From Acridotheres tristis (taxonomy: Eukaryota > Chordata > Aves > Passeriformes > Sturnidae): DNA of 64,000 nucleotides. Within the stretch, counting starts at the first letter, position 1. Each line of letters starts with the position of its first letter. The translations under genes and the position numbers were made by a program. The stretch is taken from the NCBI GenBank assembly GCA_037013685.1, contig CM072887.1, positions 49,217,154-49,281,153 on the forward strand, written 5' to 3'. This document shows, piece after piece, positions 1 through 9,900 of this stretch. The notes below the pieces were generated by a model, which made no database searches, had not been told where the DNA came from, and was given only the letters and a program-made list of their open reading frames with translations.

Positions 1-877
1 ATTTGAAACCCAGACATAGTTGTTTTTTTTTTTTTGTTACTCCTTTTAATTAAGTTAGTTATCTCCTCTGAGTCTCAGTTTCTCCTCTGAAACTGCAGAA
101 TATTCCAATCCTTCGTACCTGTAAAGAGGAATTTCTCACTGCAAGGAGATTGTGTAAATGAAAATCGAATCACTGTTTTTCATTGACTTAATTTTAATTT
201 TGTATTTTAGAAACCAGCCCTCTAAGTAATATATGTAACAAGCCAACATGCTATCATTTCTGAGAGGAAGGCCAGAGGTGCTCCTATGTTTGCTTTACGT
301 AAATCACCTGCCATTCCCTTTCTGTTTCCTTTTTTATTACAATTCCTCCATCAAGTACAGCCAACTGCCAAGCAGTGCTCATCAGGGGGTGTGAGGCTTG
401 GCATTACTATAATACTTTTTAATGGTTTCCGTTATCTCAGCCTCATGCCGTTGGGTGTATATTTGTATAATATGAGGGAGATTTACTTTTTTTTTCTCTT
501 TTTGTGTAATTTTAAGATGGCTTTTTTGTTGTTTTAAAAAGCTATTTTCAGCTGTGTTTGACCTTTGTAGTTGACCCCAAAATTTTGTTTGTGATATCAG
601 TCCAAGTAAAGTAAGATAGGTAAGGGGCATTGCTGGATGACAGCTTAACTTGGATTGGTACAGAGACAAAACCAGTAGGGAGGGAAGTTTTTTCTTTCTG
701 TCTCTGAACAGAGACCACAACTCTGGTCTCCTCCTTTCCAAGCCTTCTGTCTGAGGCTTAGAGAGAAGTGCGCAGGGAACTTGCATATGTGGAGTGTAAT
801 TCTACATCCCACAGGCTTGTGGCGTCTTATTTAAGTAGCCACTTGAAAATAATGCACTCTTTCTTTTTTTTTTGCAG
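1..877 (+). other. TNFAIP3: TNFAIP3 intron 2 (3' part)
   Basis: The window starts inside this intron. It ends with a long pyrimidine tract and CAG at 875-877, directly before the exon carrying the catalytic Cys. The first coding exon is not here. I see no repeat family or gene in it beyond short T-runs. Confidence 0.85.
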
Positions 878-1068
878 GTGATGGAAATTGTCTTATGCAT
901 GCTGCATCGCAGTACATGTGGGGTATTGAAGATATCGACCTTGTCTTAAGAAAAACATTGTTTAATGCTCTCAGGGAGATCGACACACGGAACTTCAAGC
1001 TCCGCTGGCAGCGGGAGGCTGTTAAATCCCAGGAATTTGTAGAAACAGGACTCCATTATGACACCCGG
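878..1068 (+). CDS. TNFAIP3: TNFAIP3 exon 3: OTU catalytic cysteine exon
   Basis: The exon begins with the last two bases of a split Gly codon and reads GDGNCLMHA, the Cys-box of OTU proteases. The TGT codon at 889-891 is the active-site nucleophile (Cys103 in human A20). It continues through [15 protein letters not shown] and ends HYDTR at a GTAAGG donor. The length of 191 nt is 2 + 63 codons, so it ends in phase 0, matching the next exon. Sequence agreement with mammalian A20 is high throughout. Confidence 0.96.
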
Positions 1069-4000
1069 GTAAGGCAGCCTGAGGCAATGGTGCTGTTTTC
1101 TGAGTGCTCGCCAGCGTTGCCTTGCTGATTCTGTTTGCTTTGTGGCTTCACGGATTCTGTCATTAATGGAGAGCAGAATTAGTCTTCCTTTGGAGGAAAT
1201 GGGAAAACATGATTATTTGAGCACTGCTGTGCTGCAGCTGTTTCCTGATCTCCATGTCTTTGAACCATTGGTGACAGCTATTTCTTTCCTCAGAACTGGG
1301 AGGAGGAGTGGGAATACCTCATTGAAATGACCTCCCCAGAAATATCTGGGGCTCGGAACAGGCTTCCCTATAATGCACTGGAAGAAATCCACATCTTCAT
1401 CCTTGCTAACATTCTCAGAAGGCCAATCATTGTCCTTGCAGGTGAGTTGCCTGGCCAGTCATCCCACTGTGTTATTCTTGTGCTGTGTTAGTAATCTTAG
1501 TCAACAACTGTTGTTTTCAGATAGATGCATTTCAGAACACAATGTTTTCAGCAATTATTCTAAAACCCCCAGCATACGTTTTCTCTTGCCTGTAGCACAC
1601 ACTTATTTGTGTTTTATTTTTGTTCTTCTTTATACAGATAAAGTGGTTAGAAGTTTAGAGTCAGGCTCCAGTTTTGCTCCTCTGAATGTTGGTGGTGTCT
1701 ACTTGCCTCTGCTGTGGCCAGCTGAAGAATGCTACAGATACCCAATTGTGCTTGGCTATGACAACATGCATTTTACACCACTGGTGACTCTGAAGGACAG
1801 CGGGCCAGGTATTTTTCAAGTATCTCATTTGGTATTTTTGTTCCTTCTTCAAAACCACTATGCTGATAAAGCATTTGAAATATGATCTAGTTTAGATTTT
1901 CATTTTTAAAGTTAAATAAGATTCATTTGAAATATATTCTTAAAATGTGAGCAGAAAGAGTTTTGTCTGTAAATCTGAGTGGAAACTAATGGTTGCCTTC
2001 AAGATACTGGTTGAAAGTAGTGTGCAACTCACCTGCTTGCAGGCTGGAATTGGTCAAAGGGTGGCCTCTGCTTTATTGTGTTCTGACTCCTTTCCACATT
2101 GTAAGAGAAGAAGCCTTGAAGGATGCAGTCTCACAGCAGGGTGCCACTGCCTGGCAGGAATAATGAAATATATGCTTTACCATTTTTAATGCATCTGTTC
2201 TGAGTGGACAGCAGTTCACTAGTTTCAGGTTACAGCATCATCCCACCAAAAGGCATAACAGTGACCTACAATCCTGTTCACGTGAAGAAGATAGTTGCTA
2301 TAGGGGCATTAAAACTACTGTGGGATGAAGCTAAGTTTGTGATGTAGCTGTGTCTGCGACCTCCCCCAGTGGTTCCATATAGAAACTGATTGCTCTGCTC
2401 AGCTGTTCTCCTCTCTCTCAAAAATTAGTGGTGATATCTCCATGTGTTGCATTTTATGGTTATTCCAAAACGGCTGGTTATGCGTGTATGAATATATATA
2501 TATATCTGTGTGTTTGTGTGTGTGTGTGTATATGTTAATCCATCTTGTTTCCCCACAGAAATCCGGGCTGTCCCTCTCGTCACCAGTGAGCAAGGCCGAT
2601 TTGAGGATTTGAATGTGCACTTTCTGACAGATGCAGAAGAGAGGGAGAAAGAGCAGCTGCTAAAAGAATACTTGATAGTGATAGAAATTCCAGTGCAAGG
2701 CTGGGACCATGGTACAACGCATCTAATTAATGCTGCAAAGTGAGTGTCATTCTTGTTTCCTCAAAGTTATCTGTTTACTGAAGTGGGACAAGCTGGGCAG
2801 CCCAGTGTGTTCTTTTGGCCTTTCCTTCCTTCCTAGGTGTCCCATGTGGTTACTACTTAAAATACAAAACATTGGCATTGCTGTTGATATGTTTTGAAGT
2901 AGTGTGAGCTAAGGCCAGTCTCAAATTTAAAAGCAAAAATGTGTTCAGACTTAGCAAACTGAAACTGGCACTTTAGAAGAAAAAATCCATTTGATTGGTT
3001 TCACTGACTTTTGGATTGCAGAGAAGGGTGACTGAAAAGTAGTTAAATGCAGGAACTAGTTAGCCCAAGCTCTTGTGCTTTGTGTAAGGGCACATTGCAT
3101 AATGGGCAGTTGGTGTAATTTTGGCTGCCCTGGGTAAAGTACTTGGCAGTATGTTCTGAACACAGATGCCTCAGCCCTGGGCTATTTCCGTGTGGCAGTA
3201 GGCAGGAAGCTGTGGCCAGTGGAGGAACTGGCATCTCTGTTCATCCCCCTGATGTTTGAGCATCAGTAACATGCAGGGAGCAGCTGGCAACACCCACTAG
3301 CTTCTCATATTCAGTGGACACTGGCAGTGATGCTTAACCAGTTCCCTCAGAAGTGACAGAGGGAAATAACTCCCTATATCCTCTGTCTTTACTTCCACTA
3401 CCACACGGAAAGGAATCTTTATGCTGTTGCCTGGTTCTGGTGTAGGGCCCTTGAAAATTGAAGTCCTTCTACCCAAAGGATATATGTACATGTAAAAGGT
3501 AGCACTTGAGCTTCCTTAGTTGCTCTTCCTAGATGTGTTCTGGAATATTGCCAGAAATGTTAGCGCCTCATCCAACTGTGGCATGGTGAATCTCCAGTGT
3601 AGGGTTTTCCCTGTAGCTGGAGGCAGAGTAAGGATAGTGTGATGGAGGCTAGCACTGCACGCATCACACTGAGGCCCCACAGTTTGTAAGAAGAATTCTG
3701 CTGGTAGATACAGACCCAACAGGGCAGAACCAGGAGCAGATTTCATGATAAACTCTATCATGAAATGCTGAGCCCACTGTAGGAAGGGCTTGTTCTTAGT
3801 GTGGGTTGCTGAAGAAAGGGGTCTTCTACTCTAACCTCTGCTCAGTTGAGCTCTGGTCCTCAGAGAAATTCACCATTTAGGGAAGCTTCTGAGAGATTAC
3901 CCATATTCTTTGTGCAAACAGCTCTTAGACAGAAAACCCTCACCTAAGCAAAGGTGTTTAGCGTTGTATCAGGACATTTATTTCAGATGTGAAAGTCTCC

Positions 4001-7000
4001 ATCACTGAACACCTGCTTTTAAAATTATTTCAATTTACAGCAACAGCATAATATCCCAGATCTTCTTGTCTGAGTAATATGGATATGCATTAAATCTGCA
4101 TTTCTTTCCCACATTGCTTGTATTTGCTTCCACCCCCACCATCTGCTCTTTTCAACCACTGATGCCATCTTCCTTTTTTGGCTCTCAGGTTAGATGAAGG
4201 CAACCTACCCAAAGAAATAAATCTCGTGGAAGATTACTTTCAGCTAGTGCAGCATGAGTACAAGAAGTGGCAGGAGAATGCTGAACCTGGTAGAAGAGAG
4301 ACATGTTCCAGGAACAGACAGGAACTGTCACTTTCCCAGCTCTCCCTCTTACAGATGAAATGTGAAACGCCAAATTGCCCTTTCTACATGTCTGTGAACA
4401 CCCAGCCCTACTGCCACGAATGCTTTGAGCAGAGGTTCCAAGGAAACAAAGGAAGAAAGCAGAACTCCAAAGCAGCACCTGAGAAGCTGAAGGCAGCTGG
4501 GTCAGGCTCCTCTCATGGGGATATTTGTGAACCTGGGGGATGGACCTCTGAAGGGCCTGTAACAGAGCCTCGCTCTGCACCTCCAACAGCTCCTAGCCTT
4601 TTCCTGTACAGTGAAACTACAGCCATGAAATGCAGGACCCCAGACTGCCCCTTCACATTGAATGTGCACCACAATGGCCTGTGTGAACGCTGCTACAACT
4701 CCAGACAGCTCAGTCCCTGCAACAACTTGGATGACCAGAGACACTTAGACTATGCCACATGCAAAACGTGCTGTCAAAAGACCAAGAGGACCTTCAATGG
4801 TATATGCAGCACTTGCTTCAAAAGGTCTACAGAGCAGTCCCCGAATGGCAGTCCCACTTTCCTGCCCACCTGCCACCAGAGATCAACATCTGACCCGTCC
4901 CAGATCTCACAGATCCTCCACCAGCACTCCTGCCATCAGGCTCCCAACAGCCGTAGCAAGGAGCCCCCACCACCAGCACTGCCTCCCGATGAGAACAGGG
5001 GAGGCAACCTCTGTAGGAAACCTGGTTGCAAGTTTTTTGGGACACCACAAAATGAGGGCTTTTGCACACTGTGTTTCTTTGAGTACAGAGAAAACCATGG
5101 TAAGTGGAGATGGAGTGAGCTTTGACACACTTTGGCTGCAGATCAGCCTCCTTGACCTGTGAAGTTCTGTGTGTACTGGGTGATAAAAGGGAAGGGGGTA
5201 ATGAAAACAGTGTGAGGAGAAGGTGATTTTCTGTCTGTTACTATCCCCTTGTCATGGTTTAACCCCAGCCAGCAACCAAGCCCCACACAGCCACTTGCTC
5301 ACTCTCTCACCAGTGGGTTCAGGTAGAGAATCAGAAGCGTAAAAGCTGGAGAACTCATGGGTTGGGATAAAGAGAGTTTAATAGGAAAAGCAAAAACTGC
5401 GTACACAAGCAAAACAAAACAAAGAATTAATTCATTGCTTGCCATGGGCAGGCAGGTGTTCAGCTGTGTCTTCTCCCAACCTCCCATGCACCCTTGCCAG
5501 CATGGCAGTGTGAAAAGCAGAAAAGGCCTTGGCTCTGTGTAAGCCCTGCTCAGCAGTAACAAAAACATCTCAATGTTATCAACCTTGTGCTCAGCACAAA
5601 TCCAAAACACAGCCCCACAACAGCCACTGTCAAGAAAATTAACTTTACCCCAGCCAAAACCAGCATACCATAAAGGGGCACATGGCAGCAGTGTGAGAAA
5701 TCTGTGAAATCTCTTGTAAAACTTCCTTTCGGCTTTGATGGAAGCAAAACCAACTCAAGATGGGGTGGCTTTTGATACCTCCCCATCATCCACTACAATC
5801 ATGGTTTTGATACTGATTTTCTTCACAGCTAGACAAGTTGTAGAGGTCAGTGAGGGAAATGCTATAAATGTATGCAAAGTACTGAAAATCGGTTATATTA
5901 GCACAGTGTTTAAAAAGCCTTGAAGAATCTGTAGATCTCTTACCTGTTCTGCATGTAACAGAGGTGTAATGCTCTGGAGTAACCGCTGTAGTTGGCTTGA
6001 CAAGCAGAGCCAGTAGAAGTTGACTGTAGATAATGAGCTTGTATTTTGGAGTAACTTTGGAGTGTGTTGTTATATTCTGCCTTGAAATCTTCTTTGGTAA
6101 TACCCTGTGTTTGCATGCCCCTGTGTTTAAAGACTGATCTTCTAAAAGGCAATAGTCTGTGAATAAATCACAGCATGAAATCTTCATCTTTCATGCTACT
6201 GCCCTATTTCACAGGTAAAGAACCCTTAGGTATAGAGCCTGAAGGGCATATGTAAGAGAAAATTATTACTTACATCTTCAGACTATTTTATTGCTGATAA
6301 GTTTGCCAGTACAAATAAAGAAACATGGCATAGGTTGGGTTGGAAGGGACCTTTAAAGATCATCTAATTCAACCCCCCTGCCATTGGCAGAGACATCTTT
6401 CACAACACCGAGCTTTCCACGTGTGTTCAGTTTAGGGAACTTCTATGCCAGCTTGCAATGCCTTATTTTCCAGCATTGCTCACAATGAATTTTTTTTTCC
6501 TTCTGACTGTGGAATATATAAGATTGCTTCATGAGACTAAAAAGTATAATGCACTATTTCCTCTTGAGCTCTGTACCACTGTACTTCAGTTATCTGATGT
6601 GTCTGAAATGGGGGAGGCTGACAGATGACAGTCAAAGTGAAGTCAAAGGTGAAATTTATCCTGACTTCAGTGGGATCTAGGTTTCCCACTGAGGGCAAGT
6701 TTTTCCCAAATCATCTGTTTCAACAACTTAAATGAAAATCAGGCTGCATTAGCACCGTTATTTATGTAGCATAACGAAAGATGTACCAACTGGGGGGGTC
6801 TCTGTTTTGTCAAAAACCCATGTTTGAGGCTAGATGATCTTTTAAAATTTATTTTCATTTTTAAGGTGGGGAGCTTTTTATAGCAGCTTTGGGTCATCAG
6901 ATCTGTTGGGCACATTCAAACTGCTCCTGTTCATGCTTTGCATTGCAGACAGTGTTTTGCTACGCCACCAGAGGAGGTCACAGAGGAAGTCTTCAGCAGC

Positions 7001-8129
7001 AGATCAGACAGGGAGCTCCGCTGCCGGCTTCCATAACACCGTGTCCTGCCAGCGGCGCGACTGCGGCACCCTGGGCAGCACAATGCTCGAGGGATACTGC
7101 CAGAACTGCTTCATTATAGCCCAGAACCAGCGATTCCAAGAAGCCAGAAGGACAGAAGAACAGCTGGTGAGACAGCCAGAAGTAAGTGTGAACTTCTCAA
7201 AATCTTCCTCTTGTTTAGCACTGCATGTTTTTCTCTTGCAGGAGCAACTTCAGATCTATACTAGAAAATCCTCAAATAACTGCATCTTAACTATCATGGA
7301 AGGACAAGCATAGAGCATATCATGATTTTTTTCTGTTGCAGTTGAGCAGCACTCCTAAAAAGTCATTCTCAGTTTAGGATTGTCATGGCCATGCTCAGTT
7401 TTACCTCAGCTGGGATTTCGCCAGCAATTTCAGTGGAAGCAATTGGACCAGCAGCAAGGTTGTTTTGTTGATTGGGGAGGGATTTTTCTTCTTACCCTTA
7501 GAGCTGTGCAACTGTGTCAAGGGGTTCAAGTTGCATTTTTGATTGAGTCCATCACAGATTGTCTTTGTTCCAGATAAGGCTTTTTAAAACTTGGTTTGTT
7601 TTGGTCCTTTTAGAATTGAGGGTTGCCAAAGATAATAAAAAACAGTATTTTTTCCTAAGAAATGACAGATTTTGTGATTTTCTTTGGTAAAACTCAACTT
7701 GGCTCTTGGTATTGCACTTGGTAGAAGTGCTGGTGAACAATCCCCAAGTGGCTACCTATACAAACCACGAGCAGAGTAAAAAAGGAAATGAAAAGCCATT
7801 TGTGTTGGCAGCACAGAGACTGACAATGTGTTTTAATATTTTTCAAGAGAACAGGGCAGCACAGAGATGTGCAGCGGGCAGCATTGAGTACCCAGAGGAG
7901 ACAGTGTGCTGTGGCTTCGTGTAGAAACAACCTGGCCTGCAGGAGTGATGACCTGTGCCCAGAGTGCCGGCGCCTCAGTCAGCTGCCACCATCGGGGAGT
8001 GCCAGGGAGCCGGTGGCACAGGAGCCTCCCAAGCAACGCTGCCGAGCCCCTGCCTGTGATCACTATGGCAATGCCAAGTGCAACGGCTACTGCAATGAAT
8101 GCTACCAGTTCAAACAGATCTACGGCTAG
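878..8129 (+). CDS. TNFAIP3: TNFAIP3 (A20) coding region, exons 3-9, 5' partial
   Basis: A20 is a cytosolic ubiquitin-editing enzyme that ends NF-kappaB signalling downstream of TNF and Toll-like receptors. It removes K63 chains through its OTU domain and binds ubiquitin through its zinc fingers. Seven exons join with consistent phases and GT..AG junctions (878-1068, 1294-1441, 1638-1808, 2559-2739, 4189-5099, 6949-7181, 7848-8129) to give about 705 residues and a TAG stop at 8127-8129. The order is OTU domain, then seven fingers, each fitting C-x2/4-C-x11-C-x2-C exactly. Human A20 is 790 residues. Adding the missing first coding exon (about 98 residues) gives about 800 here. No frameshift or premature stop is seen, so the gene looks intact. 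Exon numbers follow the human gene from memory. The identification is very secure; the only uncertain junction is the last acceptor. Confidence 0.97.
1294..1441 (+). CDS. TNFAIP3: TNFAIP3 exon 4: OTU domain
   Basis: It follows TTTCCTCAG and opens with [12 protein letters not shown], matching human NWNDEWDNLIKM. It continues with [19 protein letters not shown] and ends with a single G before GTGAGT. That G is completed to Asp by the next exon. The 148 nt comprise 49 codons plus one base. Confidence 0.95.
1638..1808 (+). CDS. TNFAIP3: TNFAIP3 exon 5: OTU domain with catalytic histidine
   Basis: It opens by completing Asp and reads [15 protein letters not shown], then [15 protein letters not shown]. 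The His codon CAT at 1769-1771, in the context NMHFTPL, corresponds to the OTU catalytic His (His256 in human A20). It ends DSGP plus one base before GTATTT. The 171 nt keep the phase. Confidence 0.96.
1809..2558 (+). other. TNFAIP3: TNFAIP3 intron 5
   Basis: This is a GT..AG intron. Its only notable content is an alternating TA then TG dinucleotide run at about 2490-2530, which ends less than 30 bp before the acceptor. No gene or dispersed repeat is recognised. Confidence 0.8.
2490..2530 (+). repeat. (TA)n-(TG)n microsatellite beside exon 6 acceptor
   Basis: A TA run (about 2491-2505) passes into an imperfect TG run (about 2507-2529). It sits just upstream of the polypyrimidine tract and CAG at 2556-2558 of TNFAIP3 exon 6, so its length may vary between individuals close to a splice site. 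Confidence 0.9.
2559..2739 (+). CDS. TNFAIP3: TNFAIP3 exon 6: end of OTU domain
   Basis: It reads [20 protein letters not shown] and then [20 protein letters not shown]. The segment after IPVQ is identical to mammalian A20. It ends with two bases of a Lys codon before GTGAGT; the third base is the first G of the next exon. The 181 nt fit the phase. Confidence 0.96.
2740..4188 (+). other. TNFAIP3: TNFAIP3 intron 6
   Basis: A GT..AG intron of about 1.45 kb. No dispersed repeat, RNA gene or additional exon was recognised. Confidence 0.8.
4189..5099 (+). CDS. TNFAIP3: TNFAIP3 exon 7: linker and zinc fingers 1-4
   Basis: This large 911-nt exon (1 + 303 codons + 1) is open throughout. It finishes the OTU domain ([19 protein letters not shown]) and encodes fingers 1 (first to last Cys codon 4361-4423), 2 (4631-4693), 3 (4760-4816) and 4 (5012-5072). 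Each has the A20 spacing C-x4-C-x11-C-x2-C, except finger 3, which is C-x2-C-x11-C-x2-C. In human A20 finger 4 binds K63-type ubiquitin. The Ser in QLSL before finger 1 matches the IKK-beta site of human A20 (Ser381). The linker between fingers 1 and 2 diverges most and has His where the human MALT1 cleavage site has Arg. The exon ends CAT + G before GTAAGT; retaining the intron would add only eight residues and a stop at 5123-5125. Confidence 0.97.
5251..5668 (-). mobile_element. ERVL-type solo LTR, internally deleted
   Basis: On the + strand it starts TGTCATGGTTTAACCCC and ends near AAACCAGCA, the terminal TG..CA of a retroviral LTR. Phrases such as the tract around 5380 (GAGTTTAATAGG) and AAAAGCAGAAAAGGCCTTGG match an avian ERVL LTR recalled from memory. 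The reverse complement gives the functional sense: it carries an ATTAAA signal near the 3' part. The expected middle, including the TATA region, seems absent, with the two flanks joined in the CACAGCTG area near 5460-5470. No internal retroviral genes flank it, so it is a solo LTR. I found no clean target-site duplication. Family name and exact ends need a repeat library. Confidence 0.75.
6325..6405 (-). mobile_element. CR1 LINE 3'-end fragment
   Basis: The segment GGGTTGGAAGGGACC, then AAAGATCATCTAATTCAACC and CCCCCTGCCATTGGCAG, is the reverse complement of the conserved CR1 3' tail of birds. It is truncated and non-coding. The boundaries are approximate. Confidence 0.85.
6949..7181 (+). CDS. 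TNFAIP3: TNFAIP3 exon 8: zinc finger 5
   Basis: It completes an Asp codon and then reads [15 protein letters not shown]. This basic linker differs from the human one. Finger 5 follows (Cys codons from 7047 to 7109): C(QRRD)C-x11-C(QN)C with [11 protein letters not shown] between. The exon ends [12 protein letters not shown] in phase 0 before GTAAGT. It is 233 nt long. Confidence 0.95.
7182..7847 (+). other. TNFAIP3: TNFAIP3 intron 8
   Basis: A GT..AG intron of 666 bp (678 bp if the downstream acceptor is used). No repeat or gene was recognised inside it. Confidence 0.75.
7848..8129 (+). CDS. TNFAIP3: TNFAIP3 exon 9: zinc fingers 6 and 7, stop
   Basis: This exon encodes finger 6 (Cys codons 7905-7967) and finger 7 (8040-8102), followed by QFKQIYG and a TAG stop at 8127-8129. 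Finger 7 ([23 protein letters not shown]) is almost identical to the human finger that binds linear (M1) ubiquitin. Two in-frame acceptors are possible: TTTTTCAAG ending at 7847 (adds RTGQ) and GGGCAG ending at 7859 (starts HRDVQR). I used the upstream one because it has the better pyrimidine tract. The downstream one gives a spacing closer to human (SQRRDV). Confidence 0.93.
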   Translation, partial: RTGQHRDVQRAALSTQRRQCAVASCRNNLACRSDDLCPECRRLSQLPPSGSAREPVAQEPPKQRCRAPACDHYGNAKCNGYCNECYQFKQIYG

Positions 8130-8277
8130 ATCTTGTTCTTGCATAACAAGAAAACGATACCAGCTACTTCCTTCACTGAAATGGTGCTATGTCCAAAACA
8201 CTTAACAGTCCTGGGAGTGGGAAGGCTGGGGGAAACATAAGCTGTCTGCTCAGATCATGTTTATTCCTAAGAATGGG

Positions 8278-8283
8278 AATAAA
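8278..8283 (+). promoter_or_regulatory. TNFAIP3: Possible proximal poly(A) signal
   Basis: An AATAAA hexamer about 150 bp after the TNFAIP3 stop. Use of this site is not shown by the sequence. It would remove the AU-rich end of the 3' UTR. Confidence 0.4.
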
Positions 8284-9505
8284 TTTCTACTTCCTCTAAA
8301 CACTGCATACAAGGACTGCTGAGAAGGTCACATTGCCTTCTGCACAGAGCTCTCGCTCATGACTAAAGCTCCTACAATGCCGTATTTAATTCTTGGACTT
8401 CCCAGGAGGAAGTGTGAAGCATTTGAATCCAAAGAACTTCCCAGTTCTGCCTCTTTCTCAATGCCTCCCCTCTCCCAGGCAAGGAGCCATGTCTACTGTT
8501 GGAGGTGCAGGACCTTTTTTGTTTGCATACATCAGTCGGGCCAAGTCCTTCTTGAATGGGATTACCCAGGACAGATTGATGCAACTTCCAGTTGACATCT
8601 GAAGAAACGTGGTTTGGTTTGTCTGTGTCCTTGCTGTTTTCACCTCGGGCGTTTAGGGTGATAACAGCAAGCAGTTCTGTGTTTGCAGAGCTCTCAGCAA
8701 ACCACAGCCAGAAACAAGACCAGCACTGGTCTGCTCCTAAACAGCATTTAGATCCTTTCTCAAATCCCAAGACAGCTGGAAAGACAGAAGTTACAGAACA
8801 AATGCATGTGATGAGGAAAATGCATCCTGCCATTTCCCACTTGTGTGGAAGGAATTACCTCCCACAGACAAGAAAAACCCCAAAGCCCTTTGTCTTCACT
8901 TCTGAAACAAGATTGACCCTTGTCTCTCTTGCAGTGCAATTGTCAGGAGTATGTGTGTGCTGTTCATACCCTCCCTCCCCATTTCTGTCACACTTTCTGT
9001 CATCCTTAATGTGATTATGTTAGCATGCAAACAGCTGGGAGCTCAGTAACAAGAGTTCTTCAGGGTTGAGATTTTACTCCTGAAGTTTATGCATCCACTT
9101 CTCAATCTGCAATACTTTCTTTAGTAACCTCAGCTTTACCCCTGTACCTGTTACCTGCTTCTCTCTTCTCCTTTTACACCTTTTAAGTTTTCAGCATCTC
9201 TTTTGCTGCTATGATTTTGAGGTGATACCTCTTCTAACTTGCTTCTCAAGTTTAGAATCTTTTTCTAGTTATTAAAAAAAACAGTTTCTAAAAAGAAAAA
9301 AAAATTAAATAACATGACTTATTTCTGTTAAATTTTATATATTTTGTGAACCTTAATGTGAACGTATGTTTTATTAAAATATTTATATTATTTGAAACAA
9401 TGCAACTTGAAATTTGCACAGCTAGGTTTTTTTTACGTATATTTACTCTAGTGTTGAAATTACAAACTTAAATGTATAATTGAAAAACTTTCTCTGGTAT
9501 AAAGA

Positions 9506-9511
9506 AATAAA
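9506..9511 (+). promoter_or_regulatory. TNFAIP3: Likely distal poly(A) signal of TNFAIP3
   Basis: An AATAAA hexamer at the end of an AT-rich stretch and followed by a T-rich stretch. It gives a 3' UTR of about 1.4 kb, comparable with mammalian TNFAIP3. Confidence 0.65.
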
Positions 9512-9872
9512 TTATTGAAGGATTAAATTTGTTATTTTTATATCTATGCGAGAGAGCACAGTTGAGGATGGGACACCCACTCAAGGAAGCCTTCCTGTTC
9601 AGCACTACTGTTCAGCGTGTTACCCACTGCTCATTGGTGCAGATGATGTAGCCAAGTGCTTTGAAGAGGTGATAACTTGCTGTAAGTGGGTGTTTTCTCA
9701 GGAAGGGCTCTTGGTTCTGTCAAGGAGCTGGGTATATGGAGTTGGCTCCTGTGGGTGCAGAGTATTTTCAGTCCCCCGAAGAATGAGTGAGGGAGGGTAT
9801 GGATGATGTAGGAGCAGACTGCAACAACACCTAAGCTACACTTAGTTGCCTTGGCTTTCTGTGTTAATCCAT

Positions 9873-9900
9873 CACTTGTTTCGGGAATTCCCGACAAGTG
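9873..9900. promoter_or_regulatory. Palindromic NF-kappaB site flanked by CACTTG/CAAGTG
   Basis: GGGAATTCCC at 9883-9892 fits the kappaB consensus GGGRNWYYCC and is a perfect palindrome, extended to 14 bp by TC and GA. Outside it, CACTTG at 9873-9878 mirrors CAAGTG at 9895-9900, apart from two extra T bases on the left. The site lies about 360 bp beyond the TNFAIP3 poly(A) signal. TNFAIP3 is a classic NF-kappaB target gene, but activity of this site is inference. Confidence 0.45.

Larger units (their letters stand above)
5100..6948 (+). other. TNFAIP3: TNFAIP3 intron 7
   Basis: A GT..AG intron of about 1.85 kb. It contains an ERVL-type LTR (about 5251-5668) and a CR1 tail (about 6325-6405), both antisense to the gene. 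The acceptor CATTGCAG ends at 6948. No other gene is seen. Confidence 0.85.
8130..9530 (+). other. TNFAIP3: TNFAIP3 3' UTR (putative)
   Basis: No new gene starts after the stop. The last part (about 9280-9540) is strongly AT-rich with several ATTTA pentamers, as expected for the labile, inducible A20 mRNA, and an AATAAA at 9506-9511. The cleavage site is inferred to lie about 15-25 bp beyond it. An earlier AATAAA at 8278-8283 could give a short form. Confidence 0.7.

Noticed and set aside
1373..1885. Open frame of 170 codons on the + strand
   Set aside because: It is a chance frame running across TNFAIP3 exon 4, intron 4, exon 5 and intron 5. It reads exon 5 in the correct phase but passes through introns.
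6955..6980. CTCF-like CCACCAGAGGAG in TNFAIP3 exon 8
   Set aside because: It mismatches the core at the final conserved positions and lies in coding sequence.
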